Below are positions 7,706 to 15,931 of a stretch of 64,000 nt of DNA, in pieces (the stretch's first letter is position 1; each line of letters starts with the position of its first letter). Origin of the DNA: Desulfoglaeba alkanexedens ALDC. GTDB lineage: Bacteria; Desulfobacterota; Syntrophobacteria; Syntrophobacterales; DSM-9756. The notes under the pieces are model-generated. The model was not told the origin of the DNA. It saw nothing but the letters and a program-made list of their open reading frames with translations, and did not search any database. Location of the stretch: contig NZ_CP040098.1 in assembly GCF_005377625.1 (NCBI RefSeq), positions 806,001 through 870,000 of the forward strand, in the 5' to 3' direction. The position numbers and the translations under genes were made by a program.

Positions 7706-9222
7706 GTCAACGCGAATTCCCGCTCGCCGAGCTGCACTGCGCGTTCGAGGACATCCCGGACGAGGTGGCCCATCATCAGACTGAGCCGCCGCCGTTGCGT
7801 GAGGTGTATGTCGTCCCGGGCCATGAGAAGGCGCTGAACCCGGAGACACCGGTAGTGGTCGGCGACCGCGGCACGGGCAAGAGCTTCTGGAGCGCGGCGC
7901 TCAACGGCGAGGAGACCCGCCTGCTGATCGGCCGGGAGCTGCGCAAGTTGCGCATGGACACCGTCCGCGTGAGCTGGGGCTTCTCGGCCGCCACGGACAA
8001 CCGCTGGCATCCCTCCCGGCGCGTGCTGCGCAGCTTGCGCGGCCAAGGTTTCGAGGCCGAGGACATCTGGCGGGCGGTGCTGCTCCACCATCTGGCCGGC
8101 GCCTGCGGCCTGGGGGGCTGGCCCGCAGGCGCGGACTGGGCCGAGCGCGTGCGGCGCGTGGCGGAAGCACCGGAACTCGAGGAGCGCCTCCTGGCCGAAG
8201 CGCACGACCGGCTGCAGCGGCTGGGTAAGCGCCATCTCTTCGTCTTCGATGCCCTGGACCGCCTCGGTGACGACTGGAGGGCGATCCGCGACCTGCTGCA
8301 GGGCCTGCTGCGCGTCTGCCTGGACCTGCGCGCCTATCGCGCGATCCGAACCAAGCTCTTCCTGCGGCCGGATATGTGGGAGGATCAGGCCGTATCGCAG
8401 TTCCCGGACGCCTCCAAGCTCCATCACGGCCGAGTGCTCCTGGAGTGGCGACGGGTCGATCTCTACGGCCTGCTCTGGCACTGGCTGGGCAACCACCCCG
8501 GGGCCGGCGCGGCGTTTCGCGACTGGTGCAAGGACGCGCACGGTCATGAATTCGAACCGATTCGGATCGGCAGCGAAACGGTGTACGCGGTGCCCGCCGC
8601 CCTGCGCACGGACCAAGACGAGCAGGCAAAGCTGCTCGAGGACATCGCCAGCCGCTACATGGGCCGCGACCGCCGCCGAGGCAGGACGTACACGTGGCTG
8701 CCCACCCACCTGGCGGACGCAAAAGGCCAGGTCAGCCCCCGGAGCTTCCTTCTCGCCCTGAAGCACGCGCATACCGCAACGCAGGATCGCCTGGCCGGCG
8801 GCACCCCGCTGCTGCATTACGAGGGCATCAAGCAGGGCGTCCAGGAGGCCTCCCGGATACGCCTTAAAGAGCTGCAGGAGGATTACCCCTGGATCCAGCA
8901 GGTGCTGGCACCGCTCCAGGGCATGACCGTCCCCTGTACCGCTAAGGAACTCCGGCAGCGCTGGCATGCCGAGGGCGTGGTCCAGGCCATCAGCAGCCCG
9001 CCGCTCGACAATGCGGAGCTCAAGGCCGACGACAGGGCCTACCTGCCGCCGCACGCCCTCGAGTACGCGCCGCCAGGCCGGTCACCGGAGGACGCCCTGA
9101 TACAGGCCGTGATTGAAATCGGCGTCCTGAGCCGCATGGCAGACGGGCGCCTGAACATGCCGGACCTCTTCCGCGTCGCCGCCGGCATCGGACGCCGCGG
9201 CGGCGTGAGGGCGATACGGTAG
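7702..9222 (+). CDS. P-loop ATPase, third gene of island trio
   Basis: A 506-residue protein with a classical Walker A (GDRGTGKS, 54-61) and a Walker B-like strand HLFVFDALDRLGDDW (about 178-192). The layout is an N-terminal NTPase core followed by a long helical C-terminal region (about 240-506) that may bind a partner or nucleic acid. It recalls the P-loop ATPases annotated as Sll1717-like and STAND-type proteins of bacterial conflict systems, but I cannot assign a named family with confidence. Its ATG overlaps the stop of the upstream ATPase (ATGA), which indicates coupled expression. There are no membrane segments. Composition is high-GC like the host. Confidence 0.7.
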   Translation: MSQREFPLAELHCAFEDIPDEVAHHQTEPPPLREVYVVPGHEKALNPETPVVVGDRGTGKSFWSAALNGEETRLLIGRELRKLRMDTVRVSWGFSAATDNRWHPSRRVLRSLRGQGFEAEDIWRAVLLHHLAGACGLGGWPAGADWAERVRRVAEAPELEERLLAEAHDRLQRLGKRHLFVFDALDRLGDDWRAIRDLLQGLLRVCLDLRAYRAIRTKLFLRPDMWEDQAVSQFPDASKLHHGRVLLEWRRVDLYGLLWHWLGNHPGAGAAFRDWCKDAHGHEFEPIRIGSETVYAVPAALRTDQDEQAKLLEDIASRYMGRDRRRGRTYTWLPTHLADAKGQVSPRSFLLALKHAHTATQDRLAGGTPLLHYEGIKQGVQEASRIRLKELQEDYPWIQQVLAPLQGMTVPCTAKELRQRWHAEGVVQAISSPPLDNAELKADDRAYLPPHALEYAPPGRSPEDALIQAVIEIGVLSRMADGRLNMPDLFRVAAGIGRRGGVRAIR

Positions 9223-9347
9223 CCCGTCCACTTGGTTGATGGCGGCACCCTCGCCGCTTACGACAGCGCTCAAAAAATCCGGCAGATGGCGGACATTCTG
9301 ATCCCGCTGCATGATCTGAGCGTCGGGAGGCGGAAGAGGATTCCCGC

Positions 9348-9980
9348 ATGAGCACGGACGGTGGGATGGAATCGCCCACGCCTGAAACCTCGAGCCAAAG
9401 GCAGCGAAGAAAGCACGGATACGTCTGCACCATATGCGGCCGGCGCTGGCGACGCTCCTGGCTCCTCCAATGGCAGCGCGGCTTCCGCGGCTCGGAATAC
9501 GGAACCCTTGCCGTGTCCCTTCGGTTTCTCTGCCGCGAACTCAGCAGCGCGGACCTTTCGGACAAGACCGTCGACGCCTGGCGAAAACCGGCGGCGCAGA
9601 TCCAGCGAGACGTGGCCGATTTCTGTCGGGAAGCGAAACGACTCCTCTTGGAAGAAAAGGTGGCGGGGCAAAACGCGAACCTTTCCAAACTTCAGAGTAT
9701 CAACCCCACCGTGGACGCCCTCCGAGCGCGGCTTTTCGGCTCAGGGATAAGCCACGGAGGATTCAGCCGCCGGATTTTCGACACCCTCGACACTAATTTA
9801 TCACAAGGGAGGTGTCTCACCTACATTGGCACAGAGGGGAACGGACTCATGGGAATCGAAGCTGGAGCTTCTGCAACAGGTGTGTTCCCAAGCTGGAGCT
9901 TGGGAACAAGAGTGGATGGTGGAGCTTGGGAACAAGGTCAAAAAATCCCCCTCTCCCTTGATGGGAGAGGGTTGGGGTGA
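9348..9980 (+). CDS. hypothetical protein, 3' end replaced by repeats
   Basis: A 210-codon frame with a good ribosome-binding site (AGAGG, 8 bases from ATG). Residues 1-160 look like a real helical protein: basic start, CTICGRRW at about 26-33 (a half zinc-finger-like CxxC), then DLSDKTVDAWRKPAAQIQRD and a charged helix. From about position 9833 the frame reads through family A and B repeats, giving a nonsense tail (GIEAGASATGVFP...), and it stops inside a family B hairpin. The natural C-terminus was therefore probably lost when the right border formed. It follows the island trio by 125 bases on the same strand and may be a fourth member. I do not recognise its family. Opposite-strand frames here are also open because of high GC. 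Confidence 0.45.
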   Translation: MSTDGGMESPTPETSSQRQRRKHGYVCTICGRRWRRSWLLQWQRGFRGSEYGTLAVSLRFLCRELSSADLSDKTVDAWRKPAAQIQRDVADFCREAKRLLLEEKVAGQNANLSKLQSINPTVDALRARLFGSGISHGGFSRRIFDTLDTNLSQGRCLTYIGTEGNGLMGIEAGASATGVFPSWSLGTRVDGGAWEQGQKIPLSLDGRGLG

Positions 9981-10242
9981 GGGTGAGAAAATTAACGTGT
10001 GTCAATCAGTTACATTCCCCTCCCCTTAATCCCCTCCCACAAGGGGAGGGGAAATAAAATTCCCCTCGTTCCCAAGCCATGGCTTGGGGAACGGACTCAT
10101 GGGAATCGAAGCTGGAGCTTCTGCAACAGGTGTGTTCCCAAGCTGGAGCTTGGGAACAAGAGTGGATGGTGGAGCTTGGGAACAAGGTGGAAACCGACAA
10201 TGTTCCGTTGACCCTCATCGCCGGCAAGCCGGCTCCTACAGG
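9838..10242. repeat. repeat mosaic A-B-A plus family C (right copy)
   Basis: Family A unit (9840-9937), family B core (about 9940-10060), a second near-identical A unit (10066-10190), then a family C unit near 10218-10240. The two A units share the same order of subparts (TCATGGGAATCGAAGCTGG, then the long palindrome), so the B core sits between direct repeats. Positions 10243-10312 hold only the 3' flank of the radical SAM gene. Confidence 0.75.
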
Positions 10243-10312
10243 GCATGAGTCGCTACTCACGTGCCGTTCGCAAACCGCCCGTGCATCCGGTAGAAGAGCA
10301 GTCGTTGGTGGA

Positions 10313-11446
10313 TCAGAGGTGGAACTCCTCGTCTCCCACGCAGAGCCGACCGTTCCGCCCTTCAACGGCCGCGGAGGCTTCCGGGCGCACGTCCAACCCG
10401 TCCCATCCCCACTTTCGCGTCCAGTATGTCACATTTTCACGCCGAGGGCCAAGGGCTTCACTCAAGAGATTCGATGGAACGTGGAGCACGGCGGATCGCT
10501 GATTTCGTGACCGGATCGGCGCGGATCCGTCCGGCAGGGCAACGGCATCTCCCCCTTCAGGGGGAGCGGGAGTCTTCGCACGCCCCTCCATGACCGCGTC
10601 CACCCGGTTACGCCACCACCGGACTCGAACCAGGTAGCCGAAGGCCGGGTGGCAGGGGCCGGCAAGGATCGTCCCCGGTCGATCCAGTTCGGGGTCCGCG
10701 TGCAAACCCATGCGGGCGACCCTGATGCCGTTTTTCAGGAAGCGATCGAAAGCGAAGGCGCAGCGTTCGACGGCCTGATCCAGCGAAAGCGGCCGGTACC
10801 GGCCGCTTTCGAACCAGCGGGCGAGCCCGGTGTCCCTCAAGACCAGTGCGGGGTAGAGGCGAACGAAATCCGGCCGAAGCGCGACGGCCTTCGAAATCGT
10901 TCCTTGGAAGCGGCTCGGGGTTTCGCCCGGAAGGCCCACCATGAGCTGAATGCCGAGCGCCCAGCCGGCCGCACGGACGCGCCGCGCCGCCGCTTCCACC
11001 GCCGCCGCCCGGTAGCCTCTTCGCGATGCTAAGAGCACGGCGTCGGAAAGGCTCTGGGCGCCCAGTTCCACCGTTCGAATCGGGAAGGCCTGGAGCCGCC
11101 GGACCGTATCCTCTGAGACGGCGTCCGGGCGCGTGGAAAAACGAATGCCCGTGAATACCCCGTCGCGTACACCGGCCGCGGCGGCCTCCAGCAGACCGTC
11201 CAGGAGAGCTTCCGGTAGCGCCGTAAACGTTCCGCCGTAGAAGGCTATTTCTCCGGGAATCCCGGATCGCCGGGACCGTTCGGCCCGGTCTTCGATAGCG
11301 GCGCGCCCCCGCAAGAGGTCCGACCCCTCCCGCCCGCCTGACCCTCCGGTCACCGCGTACTGGTTGCAGTAGACACAGCGGTACGGGCAGCCGGCATGCG
11401 GCAGAAAGGCGGGATAGATTCGAGGGCGATTCTGTCGGTCCCACAT
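10313..11446 (-). CDS. Elp3-like radical SAM protein (right copy)
   Basis: A 377-residue radical SAM enzyme, near-identical paralogue of 3474-4604. It has the same C20-x3-C24-x2-C27 cluster-binding motif and the same GLPGET region. Visible differences include A for V at residue 13, one inserted residue (GGSGGREG instead of GSGGREG), D for E in the stretch VSExTVRR, and H/N for Y/H in LxVPSxLLSEALG. The changes are scattered and conservative and the frame stays open, so both copies may still be functional. Gene order with rnc is the same as in the left copy. The substrate is unknown. Confidence 0.85.
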   Translation of the reverse strand: MWDRQNRPRIYPAFLPHAGCPYRCVYCNQYAVTGGSGGREGSDLLRGRAAIEDRAERSRRSGIPGEIAFYGGTFTALPEALLDGLLEAAAAGVRDGVFTGIRFSTRPDAVSEDTVRRLQAFPIRTVELGAQSLSDAVLLASRRGYRAAAVEAAARRVRAAGWALGIQLMVGLPGETPSRFQGTISKAVALRPDFVRLYPALVLRDTGLARWFESGRYRPLSLDQAVERCAFAFDRFLKNGIRVARMGLHADPELDRPGTILAGPCHPAFGYLVRVRWWRNRVDAVMEGRAKTPAPPEGGDAVALPDGSAPIRSRNQRSAVLHVPSNLLSEALGPRRENVTYWTRKWGWDGLDVRPEASAAVEGRNGRLCVGDEEFHL

Positions 11447-11532
11447 GGTTTCCGCCGTTTACGGCTCGCGACCGCTCCTCCAGGATGTGTCCGGGAATCG
11501 AGAGACTCCGGCGCCCGAAGGCACCCCGCAGC

Positions 11533-12264
11533 CTACGACATCGCTTCCCCGACCCTTTCCTTCAAGACTTCCAGGGCCTTTCGAGCCGCTTCCTGCTGGG
11601 CGTCCTTTTTGCTCTTTCCCACGCCGCGGCCCAGGAGCACCTCACCAAGCGACACCCGCATGGTGAAGGTCTTTTCGTGGTCGGGCCCTTCTTCGGACTC
11701 CATTTCATAGGTGGGCACCGTCTTGAAACGGGCCTGAGTCCATTCCTGGAGCTGAGTCTTGTAATCCTTGTCCAGCCGGCTCAGAGGGTCATCCAGGTGC
11801 TCCGCATCGAGGTACCGTGAAAAAAGGCGCCAAACCAGTTGAAATACCGCGTCGAAGCCGCCGTCCAGGTAGACGGCGCCAAGAAGCGCTTCCAGGCTGT
11901 CGGCGAGCAGCGACGCCTTCTCCCTGCCGCCGGTAAGTTCTTCCCCTTTTCCCAGGAGCAAGCGCCTGCCCAGGCCCAGTTCCGAAGCGGTTTGCGCCAG
12001 CTGCCGTTCGTTCACGATGGCCGAACGCATGCGCGAAAGGTCCCCTTCCAGTCTTTCAGGAAACCGCTCGATCAACAAGTGGCTCACGGCCAGCCCCAGC
12101 ACCGCGTCGCCGAGGAATTCCAGCGTCTCGTTGTCGGAAGGCCGGCTGTCCTGATGTTCGTGGACGAAGCTCCGGTGAGTGAGCGCCTGCCGCAGCAGCG
12201 CCGGATCGCGAAACCTGTAGCCCACGGCATTTTGAACCGCCTGAAGATCTCTTGCGTGATCCAT
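11533..12264 (-). CDS. rnc: ribonuclease III (right copy)
   Basis: A 243-residue RNase III with the same catalytic motif (NETLEFLGDAVLGL, E49/D53) and C-terminal dsRNA-binding domain as the left copy. Tryptophan replaces serine in FQLVWRLFSRY, near the hinge between catalytic and binding domains. This copy is linked to the intact gmhB-like gene and pckA, so its right flank is the unbroken chromosomal arrangement. It diverges from gmhB across a spacer of about 120 bases. Confidence 0.92.
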   Translation of the reverse strand: MDHARDLQAVQNAVGYRFRDPALLRQALTHRSFVHEHQDSRPSDNETLEFLGDAVLGLAVSHLLIERFPERLEGDLSRMRSAIVNERQLAQTASELGLGRRLLLGKGEELTGGREKASLLADSLEALLGAVYLDGGFDAVFQLVWRLFSRYLDAEHLDDPLSRLDKDYKTQLQEWTQARFKTVPTYEMESEEGPDHEKTFTMRVSLGEVLLGRGVGKSKKDAQQEAARKALEVLKERVGEAMS

Positions 12265-12383
12265 GGGTTTCTGCTACCTGTATCATCGGTTGAGCCTTCA
12301 ATAAGCCGCGCGAAGAAACAATGCATTGTTTCTTCCACAGTGAGGATTGTCAAGCCGCGGGATCGGGAGAGGACAACTCTTCG

Positions 12384-12965
12384 ATGATCATCTGCTCCGG
12401 CCGCCCTGCCGCCGCTTTCACCTCGTTTGTTTTCCTAGACAGAGACGGGATCCTGAACGTCGACCGCTCCGATCATGTGAAGCACTGGAGCGAATTCCAG
12501 TTCTATCCCGATGCGCTGGAAGCTCTGAGGATGCTTCGCCGCCGAAAGATCGAAGTGATCCTTGTGAGCAACCAGTCGGCGCTGAACCGCGGCCTGACTC
12601 AGTGGAACGATTTCCTGGACATCCACCGCAACATGCTCCAACGCATCCGCGCCGAAGGCGGCGACGTTCTCGCCGCCTTCTACTGCCCGCACCGCCCGGA
12701 CGAAGCCTGCGACTGCCGGAAGCCTCGGCCCGGAATGCTTCGGGCGGCGGCGGACCTTTACGGAGTGCCGCTCCATGCCGTCGCCATGATGGGTGACAAG
12801 TTCACCGATCTGGAAGCCGCCCGGGCCGCCGGATGCCTCCCGGTCTGGATCCGGCGGCCCGGAACGGAAGCCGCCGCCGAACCGCCTCTTGAAAGCGCGC
12901 CGAACATCGCCGTGTACGGTTCGCTTGCCGAAGCCGTGGAGGCGCTTTTCACCCTTACCCTGTAA
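12384..12965 (+). CDS. gmhB: HAD phosphatase, heptose-bisphosphate phosphatase type
   Basis: A 193-residue HAD-superfamily phosphatase of the GmhB/histidinol-phosphatase type. It most likely removes the 7-phosphate from D-glycero-manno-heptose 1,7-bisphosphate for LPS core synthesis in the cytoplasm. Motifs are nucleophile D19 and acid D21 (LDRDG), SNQ at 62-64, the zinc loop C101-P-H103...C109-D-C111, K113, and G137-D138...D142. The start MIICSG follows GGGAGAGG by about ten bases; an upstream ATG adds 21 non-conserved residues. It is divergent from rnc, and pckA follows 21 bases after its stop. A truncated copy sits at 5542-5976. Confidence 0.85.
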   Translation: MIICSGRPAAAFTSFVFLDRDGILNVDRSDHVKHWSEFQFYPDALEALRMLRRRKIEVILVSNQSALNRGLTQWNDFLDIHRNMLQRIRAEGGDVLAAFYCPHRPDEACDCRKPRPGMLRAAADLYGVPLHAVAMMGDKFTDLEAARAAGCLPVWIRRPGTEAAAEPPLESAPNIAVYGSLAEAVEALFTLTL

Positions 12966-12986
12966 ACGGATCTGGGGAGGCAACCC

Positions 12987-14588
12987 GTGACACGGAACAC
13001 CCCGGCCGCATGCCAACCGACGGAGCCCCTCGAAGCCCAGGGAATCGTCAATTACACTCGAGTGTTCTACAACCTGTCGGAACCCCGGCTCTACGAGCAG
13101 GCCATCCGGCGCCGGGAGGGACTGCTCGCTCAATCCGGCCCTCTGGTCGTCCGTACCGGCGCCTACACGGGGCGTGCCCCCAACGACAAGTTCCTGGTTC
13201 GGGAACCGGGAAGCGAAGACAAGATCTGGTGGGGCGAAGTGAACCGCCCTTTCACCGCACGAGACTTCGATCGGGTCCACCACCGGCTGCTGGCCTACCT
13301 CCAGGGACGAGAAATCTACGTTCAGGACTGTTACGCCGGAGCCGACCCCGACTACCGGGTGCCCATCCGAGTGATCACGGAAACGGCATGGCAGAGCCTC
13401 TTCGCCCGAAACATGTTCCTGCGGATCGAAGACTCGGATGAACTGAACTCCTTCCGCCCCGAATTCATCCTGATCGCAGCTCCCAACTTCCACGCCAACC
13501 CCGAGGTGGACCACACTCGGTCCGAAGCGTTCATCCTGGTCCACTTCGGGAAGAAGCTCATCATCATCGGCGGCACCGGCTACGGCGGCGAGATCAAGAA
13601 ATCCATCTTCACCGTGATGAACTTCGCCCTGCCCCAGAAAGGGGTTTTTCCCATGCACTGTTCGGCCAACGCGGGAAAGAACGGCGATACGGCCATCTTC
13701 TTCGGGCTTTCCGGAACGGGCAAGACCAGCCTTTCCGCCGACCCGGAACGCATCCTGGTGGGCGACGATGAACACGGCTGGAGCGACAACGGCATCTTCA
13801 ACTTCGAAGGCGGCTGCTACGCCAAGGTGATCCGGCTGTCACCCGAAGCCGAACCCCAGATCTACCAATGTACACGGCGGTTTGGAACCCTCCTGGAAAA
13901 CGTGGCCATCGACGTCGAGACGCGCCGGATCGACCTGGACGACGACAGCCTCACGGAAAACACCCGGGCCGCCTACCCCATTCACTTTATCGACAATGCA
14001 TCGCCCACTGGGATCGCCGGTCACCCCCGAAACATCATCATGCTGACCTGCGACGCCTTCGGCGTGCTGCCGCCCATCGCTCGGCTGACCCCCGAACAGG
14101 CCATGTACCATTTTCTTTCGGGCTACACCGCCAAAGTAGCCGGGACCGAAGCCGGGATCGTGGAACCGCAGGCGACCTTCAGCACCTGTTTCGGGGCCCC
14201 ATTCATGGCCCTGCCGCCCACGGTCTATGCCGGACTCCTGGGTGAACGGATGAAGAAACACCGGTCCGTGTGCTGGCTCATCAACACGGGCTGGTCCGGC
14301 GGCGGCTACGGTGTGGGGGAACGCATCCGGATCGAGTACACGAGGAGGATGGTGAGCGCCGCCCTGGGGGGCGAACTGGAATCGGTCCCCTTCGAAGAAG
14401 AACCCTTCTTCGGCCTGTCGGTACCGACCCGCTGCCCCGGAGTGCCGGACCAGGTGCTCCGGCCCGCCGACACCTGGCCGGACCGAGACGCGTACCGGCG
14501 GCAAGCGGAAGACCTGAAGAACCGTTTCCGGAATAACTTCAAGGCCTTCGAAAGCCAGGTGGAAGACGCCTTAAGGCGCGTGATGTAG
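12987..14588 (+). CDS. pckA: phosphoenolpyruvate carboxykinase (ATP)
   Basis: A 533-residue ATP-dependent PEP carboxykinase that interconverts oxaloacetate and PEP for gluconeogenesis. Family landmarks are the oxaloacetate-site region (TGAYTGRAPNDKF), the PEPCK P-loop GLSGTGKTSLSADP, the metal-binding region DDEHGWSDNGIFNFEGGCYAK, ENTRAAYP and the C-terminal NTGWSGGGYGVG. Length is typical. The GTG start is supported by GGGGAGG six bases upstream. It lies 21 bases after gmhB, so read-through is possible. Growth on C3/C4 acids, as implied by prpE, would need this enzyme. Confidence 0.95.
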   Translation: MTRNTPAACQPTEPLEAQGIVNYTRVFYNLSEPRLYEQAIRRREGLLAQSGPLVVRTGAYTGRAPNDKFLVREPGSEDKIWWGEVNRPFTARDFDRVHHRLLAYLQGREIYVQDCYAGADPDYRVPIRVITETAWQSLFARNMFLRIEDSDELNSFRPEFILIAAPNFHANPEVDHTRSEAFILVHFGKKLIIIGGTGYGGEIKKSIFTVMNFALPQKGVFPMHCSANAGKNGDTAIFFGLSGTGKTSLSADPERILVGDDEHGWSDNGIFNFEGGCYAKVIRLSPEAEPQIYQCTRRFGTLLENVAIDVETRRIDLDDDSLTENTRAAYPIHFIDNASPTGIAGHPRNIIMLTCDAFGVLPPIARLTPEQAMYHFLSGYTAKVAGTEAGIVEPQATFSTCFGAPFMALPPTVYAGLLGERMKKHRSVCWLINTGWSGGGYGVGERIRIEYTRRMVSAALGGELESVPFEEEPFFGLSVPTRCPGVPDQVLRPADTWPDRDAYRRQAEDLKNRFRNNFKAFESQVEDALRRVM

Positions 14589-14671
14589 GCGGGCGGCGCG
14601 TGAGTCGTCCGTCGTGAGTCGTGCAAAGCCCCCTTTGTCATTGAAGGTGGCTTGGACAAAAGGAAAATACC

Positions 14672-15343
14672 ATGTTTTTTCCGCCGTTTCTCATTCTGTT
14701 CGCCTTCCTGTTTCTCTTTCTGCTCTTTTTCGTTTTCGCGCTGGTCAAATTCGGCCTCTTCACACTCGCTTTCGCCCGACTCGGCATCCCCCCGGAACAA
14801 ATGTTCTCGCTCCTTTTCCTCTGCATCGTGGGGAGCATGATCAATATCCCCGTAAAACGCATTCCCTTGGAAGAGGAACCCGAAGAATTGGAGACGGTGG
14901 CCTTTTTCGGGATCCGCTACCGGCCGCCCCGGTGGCGGAAGCCCCGGGAAACGGTCATCGCCGTAAACGTCGGAGGCGCCATCATCCCCGCCTGCATTTC
15001 GCTCTACCTTCTTGCCAACGCTCAACACCCCATCCGCATGCTGATCGCCACCGCCCTCGTGACGTGGGTCGTGCACCGCATGGCACGTCCCGTGCCCGGG
15101 ATGGGGATCGCCACGCCCATGTTCATCCCACCGCTTGTGGCGGCGCTCGCCGCCCTCGTCATCAACCCCGCCTGGGCTCCCCCCACCGCCTACGTCGCCG
15201 GAACTCTGGGGACCCTCATCGGAGCGGACATCCTCAATCTCGATCGCATCAAAACCCTGCGCGCCCCGGTCGCCTCCATCGGAGGGGCCGGCACCTTCGA
15301 CGGCATATTCCTCACCGGCATCCTCGCCGTGCTTCTCGCGTAG
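14672..15343 (+). CDS. DUF1614 family membrane protein
   Basis: A 223-residue multi-pass membrane protein. A strongly hydrophobic, phenylalanine-rich start (MFFPPFLILFAFLFLFLLFF) is followed by helices near 40-55, 95-115 and 120-175 and a C-terminal helix. The conserved-looking stretches GIATPMFIPPLVAALAALVI and YVAGTLGTLIGADILNL match my memory of DUF1614, a family of unknown function in deltaproteobacteria, firmicutes and archaea. It is preceded by pckA with an 83-base gap and followed by family C repeats. Confidence 0.75.
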   Translation: MFFPPFLILFAFLFLFLLFFVFALVKFGLFTLAFARLGIPPEQMFSLLFLCIVGSMINIPVKRIPLEEEPEELETVAFFGIRYRPPRWRKPRETVIAVNVGGAIIPACISLYLLANAQHPIRMLIATALVTWVVHRMARPVPGMGIATPMFIPPLVAALAALVINPAWAPPTAYVAGTLGTLIGADILNLDRIKTLRAPVASIGGAGTFDGIFLTGILAVLLA

Positions 15344-15354
15344 CCCGAACCTCG

Positions 15355-15575
15355 CCGGCACATCGCCGGCAAGCCGGCTCCTACAGGGGATCGCCCCGGT
15401 TTTCCGTTATCGGTAGGAGCGGGCTTGCCTGCGACCCGTAAAACCGACAACACCCCGTTGACCCTGGTCGCCGGCAAGCCGGCTCCTACGGGAGATGAGA
15501 TGCAGCTTTCTGTGGGAGCGGCGCTATTGTGGGAGCGGCGCCCTCGCCGCGATAAACCAACCTCAGTGCCCCACC
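15355..15575. repeat. family C repeats (GTAGGAGC type)
   Basis: Alternating short inverted units: CGCCGGCAAGCCGGCTCCTAC at about 15365 and 15468, GTAGGAGCGGGCTTGCCTGC near 15414, and two GTGGGAGCGGCG units near 15510-15555 ending in GCCGCGAT. They resemble the intergenic REP elements known from Pseudomonas. They fill the gap between the DUF1614 gene and tRNA-Glu. Confidence 0.75.
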
Positions 15576-15625
15576 AAACCCATCGGCCCGAGGCGGGCCT
15601 CCCACAACCATCACTCCGATAACAC

Positions 15626-15659
15626 AAAAGGCCCACGGCGGTCCGCCGTGGGCCTTTTT
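15626..15659 (-). terminator. rho-independent terminator (bidirectional)
   Basis: A GC-rich perfect stem (GGCCCACGGCGG/CCGCCGTGGGCC) is flanked by A-runs on the left and T-runs on the right. On the minus strand it ends tRNA-Glu transcription; on the plus strand it would stop read-through from DUF1614. Confidence 0.85.
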
Positions 15660-15666
15660 CATGGCC

Positions 15667-15744
15667 TGGCGTCCCCAACCGGATTTGAACCGGTGTTGCC
15701 GGCGTGAAAGGCCGGTGTCCTGGACCGGGCTAGACGATGGGGAC
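15667..15744 (-). tRNA. tRNA-Glu (TTC)
   Basis: A 78-base cloverleaf on the minus strand including an encoded CCA. The acceptor stem is GTCCCCA/TGGGGAC, the anticodon loop is CTTTCAC between CCGGC and GCCGG, and the T arm is GGTTCAAATCC. The anticodon TTC reads Glu codons. Confidence 0.95.
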
Positions 15745-15931
15745 GCGAAATCAGCGGCGTTCATACCAAGGAACCGGCGCTCTGTCAAACGGTTTTTGAG
15801 GACTGTCGTTTCGATCTTCATGAAACGATGATCGCTCAAGACAGGAAAGCCTAACCACCCGTCATTTTCGATTTGCCAAAGACCGTTCAGCCCCTTTAAG
15901 CGACATGTCCCTCAAGCCGCCCCGCCATCTC

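Larger units (their letters stand above)
9884..12800. repeat. large direct duplication, right copy
   Basis: Partner of 3072-5958. It begins within a family A palindrome and continues into the complete gmhB-like gene; homology with the left copy stops at 12800. It contains a second full radical SAM gene and rnc. Confidence 0.9.

Noticed and set aside
9270-9671. Minus-strand open frame opposite the fourth island gene
   Set aside because: Arginine- and proline-rich with no motif and no good ribosome-binding site; all frames are open here because of high GC, and the plus-strand frame has AGAGG at the right spacing.
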